From the NCBI GenBank assembly GCA_963691705.1, contig OY829541.1, forward strand, positions 42,301,661-42,365,660: 64,000 nt of DNA, given 5' to 3'. The stretch's first letter is position 1, and each line of letters begins with the position of its first letter. The notes beneath the pieces are model-generated. The model had not been told where the DNA came from. It worked only from the letters and a program-made list of their open reading frames with translations, and did not search any database. Origin of the DNA: Viola odorata. Its lineage: Eukaryota; Streptophyta; Magnoliopsida; Malpighiales; Violaceae. This document shows positions 1-10,429 of the stretch, in pieces. The position numbers and the translations under genes were made by a program.

Positions 1-350
1 GTATATACCCTTCACCCCCATCAGGCTCTTTACCCCAATCTGCACATGGTGATACGATCCCTAGAGGAGCCAGCCCCAACCCTAGTGTCGCAGCCCCAAG
101 CCTCCAGTTGCCGCCCACGGGCCCAATCACCCGCTCCAGAGCTTGAGCCTTATAGGTGAGGCTCAACAGCCTCATCCACAAGGAGCTGAAGGCAGAGATA
201 GCCTCGGAGGGAGCCAGCCTATGACCGCACCAGCTGCGCCTCGTGACCCTCATCCGCGCAACGCCTACGCCTACGGATGGGCCATGTGTGCCCACCTCGG
301 ACCTTCAGGTCCACCAGCGTCCTTCTTCTATTTTTGACCAGGCCAGCATC
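1..350 (+). pseudogene. C-terminal tail of a Ty3/gypsy polyprotein (remnant)
   Basis: The + strand reads a Pro/Ser-rich stretch followed by GPITRSRA, the short basic motif that closes many plant Ty3/gypsy Gag-Pol proteins just before the 3' LTR. A stop follows it almost at once, and no integrase is left in the window, so only the last ~30 codons are visible and the rest would lie to the left. The motif is seen directly; assignment to a gypsy tail is inference from family knowledge. It could be chance, because Arg/Ser/Pro-rich low-complexity sequence is not specific. Confidence 0.3.
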
Positions 351-946
351 ATTTATAATACAAGAGAGGAGTCCAGGCCAAAAATCAGGAGAAACACCCG
401 AAGGATTTGGTAGAACGCCCAAATCACAAGATCGCAAGTGACTATGAAAGCCACCACCAAGCCTTTTGAAGATATAAGTAGATTTCCTCGCACAAGACGC
501 AGCCCAGCACTTTGTCCATGTGTTAGGAAGTTTCCTTCCAATTTTCAGTGGGAATGCTCAAGGGAATAAGGAAAACACCTTGTTTCCTTAAAACGTGACC
601 GGCGGACCCCGCAAGCAAGGCCACTTGGGCATTTTGACCAAAATGGCGGCGCTTGCACATCTATCTTTTATCTCTGACTTTATTTAAGTTATTTTAGGGT
701 TTCAAAACCTTTGATGGAAGTTTGGCTTGTTGCCTTTTTATTTAAATCCATTTTTAGGATCTAAACTAGTTTCCATTTTCGGAATTAGGGTTTAGCGCAT
801 CCTTAAAAAGGAGCCGCCCACTTTGTATTTCGGGAGACTATTATTGATAATTAAAATAGATTGTTTTGGATCTTCATCCACTCGTTCTTGATGAACCTTG
901 CATCTAATTGAGATTCGTGCATTCAATTATGATAAGATTCGAGTTT
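351..946 (+). mobile_element. Probable 3' LTR remnant, cut by the neighbouring Tat element
   Basis: No gene is seen here. The stretch follows the polyprotein tail and ends in a region (about 830-946) that reads like the end of an LTR: a GGGAGACTATTATTG-type segment followed by a short leader-like sequence. At about 947 the sequence changes to the GC-rich end of a Tat-type LTR on the other strand. The left LTR boundary was not found, so the extent is approximate. Confidence 0.27.
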
Positions 947-2230
947 CTGCGGGGGCGGAATAAGGATTATGGCTGTCCGGAATCACTGTGGCTGCTGACC
1001 GTGGTACCTGCAAAGCGCCGGAGGGGGGGCTCCGGCATAGACACTCCGATGCTTAAGTTAGTATGGCTATGAAATTCTGCAGAGATTTTAGTAGAGAATT
1101 TGCCCTTATTTTAGATCTATAATGGGGTGGTATTTATAGGCAGAAGAGAAGGCGTTACCCCAGGGAGCGTTATCGAGGAGAGATAACGCCCAGGATGATG
1201 TCACCAGGGTGACATCATGTGGGACCCCAGATATGATATCGTTGGCGAGGTATCGCCAATGTGATATTATCGGCCTTCCTAGGATAGGATGACGCCATGT
1301 GGGACCCCCCTCCCCCCGCTGATGTCGACTATCCCAGGGTGCACAGCTTATTACGGGCGGCTACCGGGTGCCGGAGTAAGTCAAGGTCTACAGGGGTCTG
1401 CCCTTATCTCACGGGTGAGATGACGAACGTACCCTTGGCATTTCATCAATTGTTATCATAAGCCCAACTGAAAACGAGCCCAAGTGTTTACCAAGGGCTT
1501 CTTTCTCTGCCTCTGGAGAACTGCTACCCTATGGTAGACCTTGACTTATGATAACACTCGAGTGTTTACCAAGGGCTCCGATAGTGGGTCAGATAACGGG
1601 AACAAATCCCTTGAGTTAGACATTGGTCATAATGAGGGTGGTGATCGAACTGTCGGTGGAGATGGCGTTTGTAGTTGTGTCAGTGAGGCACGGAAACTGT
1701 AACGCTGACATCCCCGCAATATGCTCGATACGACCAACATTGGTGAGGTAGAGTATCATGATATTACCCCTTCAGGACTTTATACATCATTCTGAAGGCA
1801 ATACGTCCCTGTCTTTCCTACATATTTTCAAATATGTCCCGTTAATAAAATATCAAGTAATGATAAATTCTAGTTACCTCCATAGGTTTTCGCTTATTCA
1901 TATCGCTTTCTCTTTTCAAACGCGTCAGCCGTTTGTAAACCGACATGGTTTTTCCTCATAAACTACCTACGATTTGTGTGGTCTTACGCCGTTGCTACCT
2001 GCAATATCGAAGCGGTTTTAATCTGCTCGGAGCTACCTGCGATATTGCGCGGTTTTTATGCTATGGGCCGCCTACAAATCATATGGCGTTATGTTGTCAT
2101 GGACCTTAGTCCATGTTCCGCTTGAGCATTTCGGGCATCTTTTAGAAGCTCCGCGTCAGCCTTCTCTCCTATCGTTGTGAGATAATCAGAGTGGCCCAAT
2201 TTTCAAGATTCCCAAGTGAACAGCTGTTGC
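947..2230 (-). repeat. Tat-type 3' LTR and U3-like region (outer limits unresolved)
   Basis: On the minus strand a TATAAATA box lies at 1131-1138. Downstream of it comes a CATCGGAGTG...GCCGGAG...CTCCGGCG...TTTGCAGG pattern (about 1060-1005), the look of the R-U5 region of Tat/Ogre LTRs. The region also holds small repeats: a 20-bp imperfect palindrome around 1196-1216 (GATGTCACC/GGTGACATC), a repeated GTGTTTACCAAGGGCT (about 1486 and 1562), and GCTACCTGCRATAT twice (about 1993 and 2030). The U3 end was not pinned down. No gene is seen. Confidence 0.45.
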
Positions 2231-2238
2231 TCTGGATC

Positions 2239-2245
2239 TATAAAT
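2239..2245 (+). promoter_or_regulatory. TATA box of antisense ORF A
   Basis: TATAAAT lies 62 bases before the ATG at 2307, a normal plant TATA-to-start distance allowing a short leader. Similar boxes stand before ORF C (TATAAAT, 3827-3833) and ORF D (TATAAAA, 6568-6574). Position is the only evidence. Confidence 0.4.
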
Positions 2246-2306
2246 GCGACCCTTATTCTAGTGCCAATTCTTCACATTCTCTCTGCTCATTTTTTGCCAT
2301 TTTCTC

Positions 2307-2693
2307 ATGGAAGATCTTACTAGAAATTTCCTGATCTCGAAGGCTCTGACCCTCAAAAATCTTACTGAGGGTGACATCAGCTTCCTGGAGAACATGATGA
2401 CAAAGTCCGACGAAGATATCCTAGAGCTTCGGGGAATGATGGCCCCCATCCAGGCCAGGATTGGGTCCGCTACCATGGAGGACTTCAATCCCATTGGGAA
2501 TGTCTCCAAGTTGGTCATCGCCACCTGCCGTATTGAAGTAGCCATCGCCTTGCTGCAGCAGAGGAAAGACCTGCTGAACTGCTGCTTGAAGAGCATGAGG
2601 AACACCGCTTCTGAGCTGACTTCGGTGGAGGAGGCCTTGAGGGATGTCCCTACCCTATTGGTGGATGATGATGATGCCGGGTCCCAGGCCTAA
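2307..2693 (+). CDS. Tat antisense ORF A, small helical protein
   Basis: A 128-residue protein opening MEDLTRNFLISKALTLK. It looks mainly alpha-helical, with heptad-like hydrophobic spacing, an ELRGMMAPIQARIGSATMED segment near residue 48 and an acidic tail (VDDDDAGSQA). The ATG is the first after a TATA box at 2239, and the frame is intact. It lies inside the Tat element, opposite in strand to pol, ahead of three more ORFs in the same direction. I recognise no catalytic motif. Similar small proteins recur in plant genomes as part of this element type as far as I recall, but their function is unknown to me. Whether it is translated cannot be told from sequence. Confidence 0.55.
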   Translation: MEDLTRNFLISKALTLKNLTEGDISFLENMMTKSDEDILELRGMMAPIQARIGSATMEDFNPIGNVSKLVIATCRIEVAIALLQQRKDLLNCCLKSMRNTASELTSVEEALRDVPTLLVDDDDAGSQA

Positions 2694-3220
2694 AGGCTTG
2701 CCGCTGTGGCATCTTTTTTATTTATTTTTGTTATGTATGCAGACGTATATCCAGGCCGCTAGGCCGTAATGAAACTTATTTCCGTTATTGAGCTTGCGAT
2801 TCCTTTCTTTCTTTTTTGGGGCGTAAGCCCTTGCTTCAATTGAGAGTTATAATTAAGCCCAACTGAAAACGAGTCTGCCACTGATCAGAACTCTGCAGCC
2901 TTTATTCTCCTCTTTCTGCTAGGTGGCGACGGTTGCTTTGGCGAACCGCTGGGTGCTAATCATGCACCATTTTTACAGCACTAACTGATTAGGCGGTTTT
3001 TCTGTATTTCTTGATTGTGGAAAAATCCCAACAGCATTAACGAAGGACCTGTTTTCTGCCATTATGATTGATCTTCTCGAGATGCATTAAATCATGTTCT
3101 TTTCACGCCTGGAGAAAATCGAAGAGTCTTGTTACTCCGACTATTTATGGAAAGTTCCCATTTTTTTTTCTGTTCATCTTCTTCTTAGTATTTTCCTGCT
3201 GCTACTGATTCTCGTTCTTC
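2694..3220 (+). other. Spacer between antisense ORFs A and B
   Basis: No gene is seen. A 20-bp segment, TAAGCCCAACTGAAAACGAG (2854-2873), repeats one at 1459-1478, so part of this spacer duplicates the upstream region. A TATTTATG (about 3144) could serve as TATA-like element for the next ORF. Confidence 0.4.
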
Positions 3221-3640
3221 ATGGCTGACTCATATGATCAGCTATCCGATGAACGTGAGATTCGCCCAACCCCTCCAACCACGCCGGATTCGGATGACCC
3301 TCCTTCGCCATCGTGCCTGAGAAAGCGATTGCACCGCCGCGGTGATCGGAAAAGGCCGAAGAAGAGAGCGAAGATCAGTAGCACCGGCTGGTTTTCCTCA
3401 TTTTCAGCCCCTCCGGTTTGTGAGGATAAAAAATCATCTCCTCCTGCCGACTGGTTCGAAGAGAAGGTTCCTCCGAGCGATACCGTTGTCAAGGCGGCAC
3501 CTTCTGATATAAAAGAGGAATCCAAACCATTAATGGGGAGTACTGAGCAAAAAGCTGACGGGTTCCCTCCTTTCATTGATGAGGAATTTCCATTCTCAGA
3601 CGAGGAGTACTGGCCTTCCTATTGGCCTGACGATGATTGA
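3221..3640 (+). CDS. Tat antisense ORF B, basic patch plus acidic-aromatic tail
   Basis: A 139-residue intact ORF. The first third is Pro/Ser/Asp-rich. Residues about 32-51 hold a dense basic cluster (RKRLHRRGDRKRPKKRAK) that would pass as a bipartite nuclear localisation signal. The C-terminus is acidic with regularly placed aromatics (DEEFPFSDEEYWPSYWPDDD), the composition of acidic activation domains. No DNA-binding fold is evident. It lies between ORF A and ORF C, same strand, inside the Tat element. A nuclear role, for example in regulating the element, is inference from composition only; it may equally be disordered filler. No stop or frameshift is present, unlike its downstream neighbours. 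Confidence 0.55.
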   Translation: MADSYDQLSDEREIRPTPPTTPDSDDPPSPSCLRKRLHRRGDRKRPKKRAKISSTGWFSSFSAPPVCEDKKSSPPADWFEEKVPPSDTVVKAAPSDIKEESKPLMGSTEQKADGFPPFIDEEFPFSDEEYWPSYWPDDD

Positions 3641-4120
3641 TTCCGCCCTTGGCATTCCCTTGTAGATGTCGTATGGCTTATTATTGAATTGCATAATGTT
3701 TTACTTCTTTAGTCTTGCATGTTCAGGCGTTAGCCCCTCTGTTGGCTGGCTATCGCTGAGAAATTAACCGTTGCTCTAACTGCAACTGTTTGCAACTAAT
3801 TGTCAGCAACTACCTCTTCTAGAAGATATAAATGCGTAGACATAAATACCCTTCTGAGGCTTTCACACATGTCACTTTTACTTGGGGACGTGCCTCATTT
3901 TCACAGGCTGTTCAACTTCTTCGTACTCAGCCTTTAAAAGGGAGTAACTGCTCTCTTTTAATACTCTTTGCTCTCGTTTTGAAATTTCTCCCTTCTCTCT
4001 CTAGATTTTACTCCGAAGGAAGTTACGACCACCATTCGCCGGTGCAGACGGTTTGTCCACCGCCTTCTGATTCAAGGTACTTCACCTCTTTCCCTTAGAT
4101 TTTCTTCTTGTTGATTCATT

Positions 4121-6183
4121 ATGAGCACATCTAGAATACCCAAAGATTCTCAGTGGCCTCTGGTCACAAATAGGTCTTTGAGGAGTCTCCAGATTCTCCA
4201 GCAGCCTGTAGATTTAGAAATAGAGAGAACTCCTAGTATTTTCGTTGATCAAGCGGTATTAGATGCAGAGTTGGAGGAAAACAGCATCCTTTTCCCCCCT
4301 GGTTATTCCGCTAGAATTTCTGATGCCGGCTACCGGCTTCATGACCCCCTATCGGGGGCCGATAGGATGGTGTATTTTGACATGTTTCTTTATGGCTTTC
4401 GCTTTCCCGTCCATGAAGCAGTGAAAAGATTATTAGTACGATATGACATTAATCTGGCTCAGATTACGCCTCCTTCTTGGTGTGGGATTCACGCCTTTAT
4501 TCGTATTTGCGAGTTGCGGGGCATCCTTGTCCCGTCTATCAATTTATTCCGTAAGTTTTTTAGCTTTAGGTGCCGCAACTGCGTGGTAGATATCGCCCCA
4601 AGATGGAGTGACGCACTGGTACAGTCATTCTGGCAGAGATTCTGGGGTTTCTAAGTGACCGTGGCGGGTTGGAAGAGCGGTTTCTTTATTGTGAATTTGC
4701 CTTTCCGCCCTTGTCCCGGAGGTTTCAATCGGTGTCTCAATGACTCCATTTGGACAAATCCATCAACCATATCCAGGGACGAGCTCCGACAGACGAACAT
4801 GCTGCTGGGGTTGAAATCGTCCTTCCGCATTCGAGAGTTTGCCTTGCACAGGCTTATAGAGAAGTGTACTATAAGTAAGTTTCTTTTCTCTCGTTATCGC
4901 TTCAGCTAATTCAACGTTCTGATATGTCCTGTTGATAGGTGACGCTGAAAACCAACCGTTGGGCGGTAAAGACGTTCCTCTGAACGTAAGACCACTCTAG
5001 ACGCGGCCACCATCTCCTCCGCCTGAAAGTTCCAGTCATCCTGCCGCTCCACCAAAAAGAAAAAGATTCAAAACTGTCGCCAAGCGAGGCATCTCTAACC
5101 GCGCTTCTCAATTTCTCAAGGACTGGTTACCCGTTCGACAAGGAGTGACTATGAATCGTCATGCTTTCGCAGCTCAGCGTAAGAAACTACGCACGGGAAG
5201 TAGCAACCCCATCGCTGAGACTGCTTCGAACAAAGTTAGCGAAACCCCTGCTACCGGGACTGGCTCTTTCAGGGGCGCAAGCACTTCCAAGGTAGCAGTG
5301 GCAGCCGAGGTGTCAACCGATATTTCTCCTGAAGTTCCCAAGGCTCCGTCGGAGGTCAACCTTCCTCCTCCGACTGCCGCTCCTGACTCTCCTATCTCGT
5401 CTTTTATTCCCGACGTCGCCGTCCCAAATCTTGCACCTGTCGTTCCTCCGCCTAATGGCCTTCCGCCATTATTGTACTTCTATCTCAGGAGCTGGGGGTT
5501 CCGCTGAAAGCCTCTCTCCTCCCTTTACCGCCAATCTATCTTCTCAAGGTCTTCAAGGAGCCACTTCCTATCGCTTGGATTTGTCTACTTTTGGCACCAG
5601 TGGATTTCGCGCACTAGGGATATCAGATCCGCTATCGCGAAATGAACCGGTGGGTTCCACGGTAGGTGTGATCTTTAGCTCTCCTAAAGATAGGGAGGAG
5701 ATGTCAGAGCTTCCTCTGGAGGTTCATCGCGAAGGCGCTTTGAATGAAGTGATGGCCAGCTTTCGCATGCTAAATTACTTCCTCGATATTCAGGGTAACA
5801 AGGCTCAGGGCTCCCCTTCTAAGGTGGCAGAGTTAACGCGACTCCAAAGCGATACCCAAGTTGAGCTTAATGACTGTCGTGCTGAGTTGGCTAGAGAAAA
5901 GTCGATAGGGAAAGCAAAGATAGAACTTCTGGAGGCAGAACTGATGACGGCTGACAAAAAGAACATTCTCCTTCGTGAAGAGATAACGGCCCGTGATGCA
6001 AGGTTGGAGAAGATGTCCCATGAGATGTCGCGATGGAAGGATAAGGCGATACAAGCTTTTGCCACCGGATTCCCAGATTATTATCGCAGCGGGGCTTTCG
6101 ATCCTGCCAAGATAGCTGATTATGCCTTTGAGTGGTTAAAGGATGTAGATGCCGGGGGCGTCAAGGGTGTTTTTCTGCAATGA
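4121..6183 (+). pseudogene. Tat antisense ORF C: Transposase_28-like domain plus coiled coil, broken
   Basis: Exon 1 (4121 to about 4874) encodes a globular domain with FPPGYSARISDAGYRLHDPL, a MFLYGFRFPVHE motif and a PSINLFRKFF motif, the pattern of the putative gypsy-type / Transposase_28 (PF04195) family. A TAA at 4652-4654 breaks it; homologous sequence continues in the same frame to the donor near 4874. A later part from about 4939 is Pro/Ser-rich. The last part (about 5485-6183) has a long coiled coil (roughly 5810-6060) and ends with a short helical tail. A TATA box sits at 3827-3833, nearly 300 bases upstream, suggesting a leader. Function of this family is unknown; no catalytic residues are evident. 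Exon limits are approximate. Confidence 0.55.
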
Positions 6184-6743
6184 GCATAAGGCGGCGTTTG
6201 AGAGTGTTTTATTTTTCTCTTCCGCATTACTTTTATCTGGCTTGTAATAATTGATAACTGCCGCTCTGCTCTAGATAACGGTTAATTTGCTTCATGGTGT
6301 TATCTTGTTGATTACGTCATCATGCTTGATCTCTTCTGATAAAGCAATTTTACTTTTTCGGAGCATTTAATGCTTATAATCCCCTTATTAATGTGATTGA
6401 AGGATCATGATGATTCGAAGACACGTGTCTGCTCATCGGGACGCTAGGGCTAGCGTGATTTGACAGGATCAAAACGTCTTCTCGTCTTTCTAGGGTTGTA
6501 CTCATTACTCACGTCTGTCACGCGCATAGCGACTGTTCCAGCAGTCATGCCTTTATCCTCTTAGGGTTATAAAACCCATCACTCTATCTCTTTTTTCCAC
6601 TTTCGATAATATGTTTCTCTACATCTTCTTGAATCATTTTGCGTTTCTGGCATTCATTTCCTGGGTACTTTGATTTTCTTCCCAAAAGGTACTTCTCATT
6701 TCCCTTTACCATCTTCTTCATTTCTTTGTTTTCTTTTCCCACC

Positions 6744-9182
6744 ATGACAAAAAGAAAAACTCATGCTTCTGGGTCTAAGTCGCGTGATGAAGAAAAAATA
6801 GAGACCATAGCCAGTACTATTACTTCTTCTGCCATTCTTGATAAACATCTGTCTGATTATGGGGCTACCTTCCCTGAGGGTTTCAAGGCTATTGTCGCCC
6901 CTGCATCTTTACGCTTGAATAGCGTTCTAACCGGTAATCGTAGAATCCTGTATGCCCAGATGTTCCGCTATGGTTTCCGATTTCCGGTTGACCCGTTTAT
7001 CCAAGAGTTGCTTACCTCTCTGGATCTGAATCCTGTTCAACTGGCTCCAAATGCCTACTATGGCATTTATGATTTTTTAGAACTCTGCAAGTACAAAGGA
7101 ATTACATCTCCTTCCCTTGCATTACTCAAATCTCTGTTTAAGATGTATAACCGTCGGGGTGTGATAGCGATATCACCCCATTATAATGATGATTCGCTCA
7201 AAAACTTCACCTGGAAACTCCTTCATCTGGAGTCTTCCATTGATAAATGGAAAGAGCAATTTTTTCTGGTTGAAACCCCTAATCTTCCAGAGTCATAGTG
7301 GCGGTCTGGTTTCAACCAGAGCGTCAAGGATAGGGCTTGGCGCCGCGTGGCTCTTGATGAAACGGAATAAGGCTGGTTTGACAAGTTGCTCAGTCTGGAC
7401 ATCAACGTTCACACCCGCCTTCTAGCTTGCGAGACCGATATCAAAGACTGGTTAGACGTGAGTATCGCGTCAATCTTTGATTTCCATCATTGGTACTAAC
7501 GCTGACGCTATCTTGTGCTTTTGCAGCGACTGATCCGGATTACGTTCCAGAGAGCGTCAGGAGGCGCCGGAAGAGACTTCGTGGTAGGGAAACGGCCGCG
7601 GCTGTCAATATCGTCACCACATCAGTCGCTGCTTCGGTTCCTCCCCAAACATCTTCTGCATCTGTTGAGAAGGAAATCGATACCATTCCAGTTGGTGTTC
7701 CTATCATATCAGTCGCTATTCTTCCGCCTCGACCATCCGCTCGCAGAGCTTCCGCCAAAGGAAAAAAGAAAAAGAAGACCCGTAGCGTTGCTTCTCTTCA
7801 GTCACCGATTCCACCCTCTTCTGACGCGGTCGGCTCTTCGGAAGCGCCTATCACTGGGACGGTAACTGATACTTCCGCCGATATCTTTTGCATCATTTTT
7901 CAATGTTTGCTTGTACTTTACTTGTTTTTTTTTTTTTTTTTAAGATACTTCTAGTACTTCCCCGCCTTTGTCGTCACAAGGCAACATGGACGTGAGGCGT
8001 ATTCTGGGTCGTCCGAGGAAGAAACAAAAGTCCACGGGAGCAGGTGCAAGTTTATCCTCGAGTCAGGTTGATGTCGGGGAGAGGCCCCAAGCTGTTCTTG
8101 ACTCTTCCACTACTCCCTTGGGTCAGACTGGTAGCATTTTTGAGAACGAGGTTATGCCTCCACCTTTCGAGACTTCTCCGCCTCCATTTGGTTCAGAGAT
8201 GCCTCACTTTTCTTCTAACACCACAGTCTATGACGACGGGCTGTCAGAATTTTCTTCTTATCAGGCTCAAGCCACGTTTCAAGGGGGTGTCGCCTCTATT
8301 CATCCTAATGAAACATTCATGCCTCAGGGGGGTTCTTCTTCCAACCAACCTCCTTCTCCTGCTACCGTGGTTTTTGTTCCTTCCGCTGCTTCCATGCTTA
8401 GGCGTTTCGGGGAGGGGACGATAGTGTCCCATCTTATGGCCGATGTGAGCTCACATAACGTCGTTGGGCCTATCACTCATCAGGTGGACATGACTACGTT
8501 TCGCAGCTCAGGAATTGCAGCTATGGGGGGCGATAACTCGACCGTCACTTTTGTTGCACACATGTTAACTTCTCCTGAAGAACAAAACACTTTTGCTGCT
8601 ATGGGAGACAAAGAGCAAGCCGACATGCTGCACTCCATGCTTTTCTCTAGGTTCCTCCAATCTCATCTTTATGCTGAGCGTGTGTCACAAAAAGCAGCTG
8701 ACCTAGCCGCTTCTGTAGCCAAGCTTTCTCAAGAACAAGAGGAGAAACAACGACTGTTAGAAGAGCGAGACAGATATATGGCGAATCTGGAGGCAGCTAA
8801 AAAGGAGGCAAGGGAGGCAAATGAACAACTAGCCACTGCAAAGGAACAATTGGCCACTTCTAACGCTGCTCTGACAACTGAACAGTCAAAGTCTGCCACT
8901 CTCGAGGAGGAGAAAACGACTTTGACGGGAGAAAGAGCAGCTTTGATAGAGGAGAAAACGGCGCTTGAGGCGGAATCAGCTATCAAGAGACGCTGGTATA
9001 TTGAGGAGAGTGTTTCCATCATGACCGATTGCTTTGTGGAGGTTCACGGGGAGGGACTTTACTATGGTGAGGTTGTCTCTAACACCTTTTTTGAGAGATC
9101 TTCCAGTCTTAATGACGAGGGCTTCCGCTTGGCTAGATCAAAAGGCTACCCGGAGCAAGAGATTTTGGACGACCATCTGTAG
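6744..9182 (+). pseudogene. Tat antisense ORF D: second Transposase_28-like, coiled-coil protein
   Basis: Starts at an ATG in good context (CCACCATGAC) 170 bases after TATAAAA (6568). Exon 1 (to about 7457, donor GTGAGT) repeats the fold of ORF C: FRYGFRFPVDPFIQELL, LAPNAYYGIYDFLELC. Two stops (7296-7298 and a TAA about 7370) interrupt it. Exon 2 (from 7527 after TTTTGCAG to about 7861) is basic and Pro/Ser-rich with a KGKKKKKTR patch. Exon 3 (after a T-rich tract ending near 7944) contains low-complexity sequence, then a conserved segment ending in a coiled coil of Glu/Ala/Lys heptads (about 8660-8990). C and D are diverged tandem paralogues. Splice joints do not all keep frame, so this copy is probably dead. 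Confidence 0.55.
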
Positions 9183-9789
9183 GCAGGGCCTTATCGCCCT
9201 TTCATTTTGTGAGGATAGAGCATTGTCTCTTTTTGTTATCCTTTGTATATTTTATGACCCTTTACGGGTTTTTGAACGACGATGCTCCATGATATCAGCT
9301 TCTGTTATTGCTGGTTTTTTTTTTTTTAAAAAAAAAAAAAAAAATTTCCCACGCGGCTGTTGCACCCTTGTCATCAGGTTCAACCCAGCCACCGCTCGAC
9401 CGCACCAAGGAAGTCATTTCTTAAAGAAGCATTCTTCTTTCCTTGATCAAGAAAAATAACAAGTAGGTTTTTAGGCCCTGTTGAGTTGTACAACTCTTTC
9501 GCCGTGTCGGATATCACGATCTCCGCCATTCAGAGATATCCTGCACATTCTCAATTAATTTTTGTCAGTAAGAGATATGCGATAACAGACACAAATTTCC
9601 CGTAGGGCCGATTCGTCGCCATTCTAGGGCACATGTGTCACTTATTATCGCTTTCTCAACCAGCTCACTTCACCAGGGATTCCACATCTGGTTACTTGCT
9701 GGGATTTCGCGATTCTTCACCTTTCCAGGTTACCACGTTTGGCCGGAAAGTGCCTCTTCATAGTGAGCCTTCTGGTCAGGACAGGCCGT
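9183..9789. other. Spacer with a T13/A17 palindromic homopolymer
   Basis: No gene is seen. Thirteen T (9315-9327) run directly into seventeen A (9328-9344), a simple AT palindrome. The rest is unique sequence leading into the tandem repeat. Confidence 0.5.
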
Positions 9790-10310
9790 CACCAGATTAG
9801 GATTTTTCACTTTCGGCATTATCCTCGCGTCTTGGAATTGTACCCTCTCTTAGCGAGCCGTTTATATTAGCCCTGCCGCCAAGGTAGGATTTTTACTTTC
9901 AAGACGGAGCTAGTATCTTCCTAGGGTGTGCCCCTCCTTAACGAACCGTCTCCGCGAGAACGGTTGTCCTAAGGATTAGGCTTTATCACCTTCAGTAATC
10001 TCGGGGCGTACCCTCACTCAGTGCGTCGGTGGAGCCAGACCGACCATCACGAGGATAGGACTTTTCACTCCCAGGGGTGTTGGGATGGGCCTCATCTTAT
10101 GGCCCCACACAGGGCAATCACAAGGATAGGATTTCTCACTCCCAATGTTAAATATCCAATGTCAGGGTGGATCAGGACCAACTATTGCAAGGATAGGACT
10201 TTTCACTCCTAACGCCAAATATCGAGCGTGTCAGGGTGTGCCCTCACTTAACGAGTCGGTGGACCAGGACCGACTATCGCAAGGATAGGACTTTTCACTC
10301 CCTTTTTCTT
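9790..10310. repeat. Degenerate tandem repeat, 65-93 bp units
   Basis: About seven units share the core AGGATAGGACTTTTCACTCC, starting near 9796, 9884, 9971, 10052, 10122, 10188 and 10281. Better units add GTGCCCTCACTTAACGAGTC and GACCAGGACCGACTATCGC. They lie between pol and the antisense ORFs. Tandem repeats in the 3' untranslated region are known for Tat/Ogre elements and can seed satellites; that this array does so is inference. Confidence 0.7.
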
Positions 10311-10429
10311 TTATTATCCATATGCACGCCTATACGCAGCGACAAAACACAAGAAAGCTCATTACTCAAGCGTTAGTACAGGTCAAGGCTGGTGTTAGTA
10401 AAAGGTGCAGAGATAAATCAGAATCTAGC

